Shown here: positions 7,329 through 11,845 of the stretch, in pieces
How positions within the stretch are numbered: position 1 is the stretch's first letter
Layout of the letters: every line of letters starts with the position of its first letter
Source of the DNA: JAHJDO01 sp030671985 [NCBI: bacterium]
Lineage (GTDB): Bacteria; JAHJDO01
NCBI GenBank assembly: GCA_030671985.1
Contig: DAOVHI010000034.1
Location: 1-11,845, forward strand
Length of the DNA stretch: 11,845 bases
Direction of reading: 5' to 3'
The notes under the pieces: generated by a model
Seen by the model: only the letters and a program-made list of their open reading frames with translations
Database searches by the model: none
What the model was told of the DNA's origin: nothing
Made by a program: the position numbers and the translations under genes

Positions 7329-8144
7329 ATGAATAACGCACCGTTAAAAGACTATGATCCCAAATTGACCACGCAAGAAGTTCAAGTTACGATATCACAA
7401 TTGGGGATTAAAAAAGCAAATACGAAAATCTGGCAATTGTTTCTTTTAGGTATTCTTGCAGGACTATACATCAGCCTTGGAGGACATGCATTTCTTGTCG
7501 CGCTTGAGCAAGGCATGGGGAAAATTATTGGAGGCGCTGTTTTTGGTGTCGGGCTGGTATTGGTCGTTATTGCAGGAGCTGAATTATTTACCGGAAATAT
7601 AATGATGATTGTTGGAACCCTGTCAACATTATTTCCAATTCGGAAAGTATTAAAAAATTGGACTGTCGTTTACTTAGGTAATTTTGTCGGCTCTTTTTTA
7701 TTTGCATTCCTTATCTTTAAATCAGGTCTTCTAGGTACTCAGTTAGACATCAATAGGTTAGGACAATTAGCTATAAAAATATCTGAGAATAAGCTGAATA
7801 TCCCGTTTATGGAATGCTTTATTAGAGGGATCTTTTGTAACATGCTGGTTGTTCTTGCTATTATTATGTCATTTTTCGCAAAAGATATTATCTCTAAAAT
7901 ATTCTGTTGTATATTGCCGATTATGGTATTTGTTGCATCGGGATTTGAGCACTGTGTCGCAAATATGTATCTAATTCCAATAGGTCTTTTTGTAAAGGGC
8001 GTTCCATTCTACAAACACTACATAATATTCCACAACCTTATACCTGTAACGCTGGGAAATATAGTAGGTGGATTGTTCATCATTATTATACATCCAAATA
8101 GAATAAGACAGCTTATTACGTTGTTTTCTCACAATAAGAAATAA
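7329..8144 (+). CDS. Formate/nitrite transporter (FNT) family channel
   Basis: An inner-membrane FNT channel, pentameric in characterised members, that passes formate, nitrite or related small anions. Numbering from ATG 7329 (271 aa): FNT signature LFLLGILAGLYISLGG (37-52), AELFTGN (84-90), RGIFCNMLVVLA (166-177), GFEHCVANMYLIP (205-217) with the central pore His at 208, and NLIPVTLGNIVGG (236-248). Six hydrophobic segments fit the family fold. The open frame begins at TTG 7251, but AGGAG (7317-7321) sits 7 nt before ATG 7329 and a TATAAT lies between them, so the shorter start is chosen. Divergence from fhs favours formate as cargo (FocA-like) over nitrite or hydrosulfide, but subtype is inferred. 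The next gene starts 4 nt after the stop and is probably co-transcribed. Confidence 0.95.
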   Translation: MNNAPLKDYDPKLTTQEVQVTISQLGIKKANTKIWQLFLLGILAGLYISLGGHAFLVALEQGMGKIIGGAVFGVGLVLVVIAGAELFTGNIMMIVGTLSTLFPIRKVLKNWTVVYLGNFVGSFLFAFLIFKSGLLGTQLDINRLGQLAIKISENKLNIPFMECFIRGIFCNMLVVLAIIMSFFAKDIISKIFCCILPIMVFVASGFEHCVANMYLIPIGLFVKGVPFYKHYIIFHNLIPVTLGNIVGGLFIIIIHPNRIRQLITLFSHNKK

Positions 8145-8148
8145 GTTT

Positions 8149-10005
8149 ATGCATAAGAAATTAATCCGACAACTTGGAGTAATTGACGTATTTTGCATTG
8201 CTTCCGGCGCAATGATCAGTTCCGGACTGTTTATCCTTCCCGGACTAATCTATGCTAAGGTCGGTCCGGCAGTGATACTAGTCTATATCCTGGCAGGCGT
8301 ATTCATTTTACCTGCATTATTTGCTAAAGCTGAATTGACGACAGCTATGCCTAAAGCCGGTGGTGATTACTTCTTTATTGAGCGAAGCATGGGTTCAGCA
8401 GCAGGCACAATAGGTGGATTTGCCAGTTGGTTCTCGCTTAGTCTTAAAAGTGCATTCTCGTTAGTTGGGATTGGTGTGTTTGCGACATTAATCAATCCAA
8501 ATATTACAAATTGGCAGATTAAACTCATTGCCATAGGATTCTGTGTGTTTTTTATAATTCTAAACCTGACAAGCGTTAAATTTACAGGAAAGTTTCAGGT
8601 TTTCTTTGTAATTCTGCTTATCAGCTTATTAGTTTTATATATATCGCGCGGAATGATGTTTATTGACGCTAACAGATACACTCCTTTCAAACCGTCTGAT
8701 AACCATGTACTGTTTGCAGCGGCCGGTATGGTCTTTATATCATTCGGCGGATTGACAAAGGTTGCAAGTGTTGCAGAAGAGGTTAAGAATCCCACAAAGA
8801 ATATCCCGTACGGAATGATACTGGCATTTTGTATTGTACTGCTTCTCTATGGTTTAGTAATTTTTGTAACAGTGGGTTTGCTCGACAAGCATGAACTGGC
8901 ACATTCACTGACCCCAATATCAATCGGTGGATATAAGATATTTGGTAGAATTGGCAGCTTGGTTATGGCAATCGCCGCAATACTTGCTTTTATTTCTACT
9001 GCTAATGCAGGGATACTGGCTGCGTCACGTTTTCCTATGGCAATGAGCCGTGATCAACTCTTGCCCGGATTTTTCGCAAAGATAAGCAAACGATTTAATA
9101 CACCGTACTTTTCTATAATATTTACAGGAATTTTCATGATAGCAACTATAATGTTTCTAAACTTGGAAAGTCTTGTAAAAGTGGCATCTGTTATGAAAAT
9201 CATATTGTTTATGTTGGGAATACTGGCGTGCATTATTATGCGCGAAAGCAAAATTTTAAATTACAAGCCAACATTCCGTTCGCCATTGTATCCATGGTTA
9301 CCAATAGCCGGGCTCATTTGCTATAGTTTTCTCATATACGCAATGGGCAGCATAGCGCTTTGGGGTACAGGAAGCTTTATACTTGCCAGTATTCTATGGC
9401 ATAGGATTTATGTTCGTAAGATATCCATGCGTAAGTCTGCTTTAATACATATTGTTGAGCGTATAACTGCCAAAGAGATTGCAGGTGATTCATTAGGAGT
9501 TGAACTGCGTGAAGTTCTAAAAGAACGGGATAAAATAATAGAAGATAGATTTGACGAGTTAGTAAAAAATTGCGAAGTAATTGATATAACCAAACAAGCT
9601 ATACTTAAAGAATTTTTCGCTATTATTGCAGAGAAACTCTCTGACAAATTAAAGATGAATGCAAAGCAATTGCTTGATTCTTTAATTGCGCGAGAGAAAG
9701 CTTCTACAACAATAATAAAGCCAGGATTGGCTATTCCACATATAATTATTGACGGCAAGCAAAAATTTGAACTGGTTATAGTAAGATGTGAAGCCGGTAT
9801 TAGTTTTACGGAATCATTATCTCCCGTTTATGCTGTGTTCATATTAGTTGGTACGCGTGACGAAAGGAATTTTCATCTGCGCGCCTTATCGGCAATCGCG
9901 CAAATTACACAAGACGCAAATTTTGACAAAGACTGGTTACATGCTAAAAGCATTGAAGGGCTGCGCGATATTATGCTTCTCGGGAAAAGACACCGTGAAA
10001 ACTGA
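8149..10005 (+). CDS. APC-superfamily amino-acid permease fused to a C-terminal PTS EIIA domain
   Basis: A 618-residue inner-membrane protein. Residues about 8-425 form an APC permease with roughly twelve hydrophobic segments; the unwound TM1 substrate motif is GAMISSGLFILPG (20-32), and the loop after TM6 has SVAEEVKNPTKNIP (around 210-220). A charged linker (about 430-480, including LKERDKIIEDRFDELVKNC) leads to an EIIA type-2 domain (about 483-613) with the phosphorylatable His531 in GLAIPHI and the second conserved His576 in FHLRALSAIAQI. The same motifs occur in PtsN of this window ([17 protein letters not shown]). The soluble domain should lie in the cytoplasm, where HPr/NPr-type phosphate donors could set transporter activity; this regulation is inferred. 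Substrate is unknown. It starts 4 nt after the FNT gene with only a weak AAGAAATAAG ribosome site, which suggests translational coupling. Confidence 0.9.
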   Translation: MHKKLIRQLGVIDVFCIASGAMISSGLFILPGLIYAKVGPAVILVYILAGVFILPALFAKAELTTAMPKAGGDYFFIERSMGSAAGTIGGFASWFSLSLKSAFSLVGIGVFATLINPNITNWQIKLIAIGFCVFFIILNLTSVKFTGKFQVFFVILLISLLVLYISRGMMFIDANRYTPFKPSDNHVLFAAAGMVFISFGGLTKVASVAEEVKNPTKNIPYGMILAFCIVLLLYGLVIFVTVGLLDKHELAHSLTPISIGGYKIFGRIGSLVMAIAAILAFISTANAGILAASRFPMAMSRDQLLPGFFAKISKRFNTPYFSIIFTGIFMIATIMFLNLESLVKVASVMKIILFMLGILACIIMRESKILNYKPTFRSPLYPWLPIAGLICYSFLIYAMGSIALWGTGSFILASILWHRIYVRKISMRKSALIHIVERITAKEIAGDSLGVELREVLKERDKIIEDRFDELVKNCEVIDITKQAILKEFFAIIAEKLSDKLKMNAKQLLDSLIAREKASTTIIKPGLAIPHIIIDGKQKFELVIVRCEAGISFTESLSPVYAVFILVGTRDERNFHLRALSAIAQITQDANFDKDWLHAKSIEGLRDIMLLGKRHREN

Positions 10006-10062
10006 AAGAGACTGGCGGAGAGGGAGGGACACTAAATAGCCTGTTTTTGTAAGCCCTATCAC

Positions 10063-10089
10063 CCCAATAACTTAGATTGCAACACTTAG
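10063..10089 (+). repeat. Imperfect direct repeat, copy 1
   Basis: This 27-nt unit, CCCAATAACTTAG followed by ATTGCAACACTTAG, aligns with 10310-10338. By eye 24 positions match, with two substitutions and two short gaps. Function unknown. Confidence 0.4.
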
Positions 10090-10309
10090 CAGCACAGACA
10101 GTTACGCCAACAAATCATTGTCATTATCTATCACTCAAAATAACCAAAAGTAATCTCTCAATATCCCGTTTATATCCCGCAGGATTATTTTAATTTTAGA
10201 TTTTTTTATTATCACGACATTCTTATTTTTAACAAAGTATAAAGTCGAAGTCAAATACAATAGTAAAAAACTGTTAATAACACGTTATTGTTTAACTTAG
10301 AATTCTTAA

Positions 10310-10338
10310 CCCAATACTTAGGTTGTAATATCACTTAG
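10310..10338 (+). repeat. Imperfect direct repeat, copy 2
   Basis: The second copy, CCCAATACTTAGG followed by TTGTAATATCACTTAG, lies 247 nt from copy 1 in the same orientation. The spacer between the copies has no ORF, so it could be a decayed small element or two binding sites. Confidence 0.4.
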
Positions 10339-10436
10339 TATGCATAAATTTCAAGAAGAAATTTTTTAGTTAATAAAACGGACGTTTTCTTTACTGCTTG
10401 TTATTCTTGCTAAAACTATCAAAGTGAGACAACCTT

Positions 10437-10622
10437 CTATTTTGTTCTGGACAACAAGCCAGCTTCCGCCTTCTCCAATCTGTTCTTCAACCTCAGCCAA
10501 TAACTGTCCCAGTACTCTTTAGACGGATGTTCATTAGCCTTTAGTTCGACTATCTCGTTGATTTTCTGGAAGTCATTAAGAAATTCACTACAATTTTTAA
10601 GCGACAAAGTGAATATATCCAA
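10437..10622 (-). CDS. Small charged ORF downstream of Rhs; probably the out-of-frame C-terminal half of the preceding ORF
   Basis: The frame encodes 61 residues, starting at a TTG with no Shine-Dalgarno and containing no internal Met, so independent translation is doubtful. The sequence is soluble and helix-like (SLKNCSEFLNDFQKINEIVE, ending RLKNRLEKAEAGLLSRTK). It overlaps the upstream ORF 10768-10550 by 73 nt in the -1 frame. Joining the two at the TTTT run near 10622 (residues ...LTAPF then LDIFTLSL...) would give one protein of about 110 residues with two membrane helices and a charged tail. This may be a frameshifted gene, a sequencing error, or the end of a translationally coupled pair. 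Confidence 0.4.
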   Translation of the reverse strand: MDIFTLSLKNCSEFLNDFQKINEIVELKANEHPSKEYWDSYWLRLKNRLEKAEAGLLSRTK

Positions 10623-10768
10623 AATGGAGCTGTTAAAATTAAGGCCGTTCCGATAAACATATCTGTGTAATTCTGCTGAAAATAATTATCAATAGCAAGC
10701 CACACAATAAGTGCCTCGGCAAAAAGCCAAAACATAATCGTCTTCTTCGAGCATTTATAAGTTGTCAT
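10550..10768 (-). CDS. Small two-helix membrane protein downstream of Rhs, candidate immunity protein
   Basis: A 72-residue ORF I do not recognise. Two hydrophobic segments are visible: about 10-28 (TIMFWLFAEALIVWLAIDNY) and about 37-57 (DMFIGTALILTAPFWIYSL). The ATG at 10768 has GGAG 8 nt upstream, a good ribosome site, and lies 31 nt after the Rhs stop codon on the same strand. A short gene directly behind an Rhs C-terminus is the usual place for the cognate immunity gene, and a membrane immunity protein would suit a toxin with a hydrophobic segment; this is inferred from position only. The last 24 codons overlap another ORF in the -1 frame, so the true C-terminus may be that of the downstream ORF. 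Confidence 0.55.
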   Translation of the reverse strand: MTTYKCSKKTIMFWLFAEALIVWLAIDNYFQQNYTDMFIGTALILTAPFWIYSLCRLKIVVNFLMTSRKSTR

Positions 10769-10799
10769 TTTTTAATCTCCATTTAATATGTCCTCTACA

Positions 10800-11845
10800 T
10801 TATTTCCCTGCACCAGTAGCTGCTCCACTTATTTCTTTATATGGAATTTCTCCTACATTTCCCGCTATCTGTTGTAGCGACCGCATTGCATCAATTCGTA
10901 AATAAGTAAGTGATTTTCGAATCTTTTCAGGAGCTGCTACAATGGAACCATATCTTTTATTAACTATTGCTGCCGCTCTAAAATAATCTCGTATTATCTG
11001 TCTATGAATATTAGTAATATACAACTTATTAGCATAACTTAGTCCCTTGCGTACAGCAAGTCCGCCACCAACACCCCAACCAATAACAGGAACCCAGCTT
11101 ATACTCGCAAGAGTTGGCACTGCTCCCACTGTACCAACAATCGGAATAAACTTGGCAAGCTCTGTTGGATTTGGAACTTCAGAATCAGAAGTGCCTAATG
11201 ACTTCTTACAGAATCCCCAATAATCAATCCAATTAACAGGATTATTATTTACATACAAATAAACATTCGGTCCGTCAATCATCCCCCACGGATCTTTCTG
11301 TGTCCATCTTCCTATGCGTGGATCATAATACCTCGCACCAAAATACGACAATCCAGAATTAGCAGAATGTTCCTTTGTGCTGAACTGATGATTATTTGCC
11401 TCCGAACCGGTACTGTAAAGCAAATTCCCATACGCTTCGTAGATATAGGTCTGCACAACCGATTCATTAGCATCAGTCAGTCCTGTTACTGTCCCAATTC
11501 CGTCATAATGGAAATAATTTGTTGTAGCGGAGGTTTTCTTGCTTATTATCCCTCCGATTCCTCCTCCATATGACAGTCCTCTAGTGTATGCGGCAGTGGT
11601 TTCATCTGAGACGTTTCGCTCTATTACAACGTTCAATCCGTCATAGAGGAATTTTGTTGTACTTGTTACTGTACCCTGAGAATTCTTTTCTACTGTCTTG
11701 ATTCTCTTGCCTGCGCCGTCATAAGTGTATTCGGAAGTGCTGCTGTCCGCATGCACGATTTCTGTCAGTCTGTTTTCATAGTCGTATACATACGTAGTTG
11801 TATCTTTGTCTTGCTGTACAGCGCTGTCATATTCTGCCTTCTCGG
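10800..11845 (-). CDS. RHS/YD-repeat protein, 3' part, with unrecognised C-terminal toxin-type region (cut by window edge)
   Basis: The frame is open to the right edge; 347 codons are visible. YD-type repeats run from the edge (YVYDYENRLTEI, EYTYDGAGKRIKT, KFLYDGLN, YFHYDGIGTVTGLTD), followed by the RHS core LSYFGARYYDPRIGRWTQKDP. The core ends with DPWGM, 18 residues, then DYWGF, the spacing of the Rhs DPxGL-18-DPxGL self-cleavage region, with the second Pro replaced by Tyr. After this lie 136 residues (11210-10803) unlike the core: a hydrophobic Gly/Pro-rich stretch (FIPIVGTVGAVPTLASISWV and on) and then a basic helical part. Rhs proteins form a shell around a C-terminal effector that is released by cleavage; the effector here matches nothing I know. 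Export route and full length lie outside the window. A GTG at 11756 is internal, not the start. Confidence 0.93.
   Translation of the reverse strand, partial: EKAEYDSAVQQDKDTTTYVYDYENRLTEIVHADSSTSEYTYDGAGKRIKTVEKNSQGTVTSTTKFLYDGLNVVIERNVSDETTAAYTRGLSYGGGIGGIISKKTSATTNYFHYDGIGTVTGLTDANESVVQTYIYEAYGNLLYSTGSEANNHQFSTKEHSANSGLSYFGARYYDPRIGRWTQKDPWGMIDGPNVYLYVNNNPVNWIDYWGFCKKSLGTSDSEVPNPTELAKFIPIVGTVGAVPTLASISWVPVIGWGVGGGLAVRKGLSYANKLYITNIHRQIIRDYFRAAAIVNKRYGSIVAAPEKIRKSLTYLRIDAMRSLQQIAGNVGEIPYKEISGAATGAGK

Larger units (their letters stand above)
10006..10436. other. AT-rich intergenic spacer without a recognisable gene
   Basis: About 430 nt between the permease stop and the small ORFs that follow Rhs (which come from the opposite strand). 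I see no convincing ORF, tRNA or strong terminator. It contains an imperfect direct repeat and a small palindrome, AATAACACGTTATT (about 10277-10290). Confidence 0.6.

Noticed and set aside
9408-9758. 116-codon open frame on the minus strand
   Set aside because: It is antisense to the linker and EIIA domain of the permease fusion; the sense frame carries clear motifs.
10271-10298. Palindromic AT-rich stretch as a terminator or origin
   Set aside because: The arms are only about 6 bp of A/T-rich sequence with no T-tract, and no DnaA-box cluster or replication gene is nearby.

Overview
This is an AT-rich bacterial window that uses the standard genetic code. It carries housekeeping genes, a one-carbon/transport block and, at the right edge, a polymorphic-toxin (Rhs) end. 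The hpf-ptsN-hprK order, a minimal HprK, an amino-acid permease fused to a PTS EIIA domain, a formate-tetrahydrofolate ligase and an Rhs protein together suggest a Gram-negative, probably anaerobic or fermentative, uncultured-type lineage of the Planctomycetes/Omnitrophota kind. That placement is an inference and weak; no marker here fixes the phylum.

Layout, left to right. Positions 1-1238 (minus strand) hold a tight cluster transcribed leftwards: ribosome hibernation factor (hpf), nitrogen-type EIIA (ptsN) and the start of an HPr kinase/phosphorylase (hprK) that runs off the edge. As written, hprK breaks frame at a run of seven A that forms a textbook slippery heptamer. A tRNA-Ala(GGC) with its own extended -10 promoter sits just upstream of hpf on the same strand. 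On the plus strand an HD-domain phosphohydrolase (1436-2863) converges with fusA (elongation factor G, 2874-4943, minus). A good sigma70 promoter for fusA lies directly behind a terminator-like hairpin that ends a small two-helix membrane protein gene (5098-5358, minus). Next comes fhs (formate-tetrahydrofolate ligase, minus), divergent from a plus-strand pair: an FNT-family formate/nitrite channel and, 4 nt after it, an APC permease carrying a C-terminal EIIA domain. About 430 nt of AT-rich spacer with an imperfect direct repeat follows. The window ends in the 3' part of an Rhs/YD-repeat gene (minus) with an unrecognised 136-residue C-terminal region, followed downstream by small ORFs in the position of an immunity gene.

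How the genes may work together. The FNT channel and Fhs would import formate and load it onto tetrahydrofolate. The window also carries three regulatory PTS elements (HprK, PtsN and the EIIA domain on the permease) and no sugar-specific EIIB/EIIC. This suggests a PTS phosphorelay used for control rather than for sugar import, with the permease as one possible target. The Rhs C-terminus plus the following small membrane ORF resemble a toxin/immunity pair of unknown activity. Start codons of fhs, the FNT gene and the HD gene were moved inward from the longest open frames because of Shine-Dalgarno and promoter positions.
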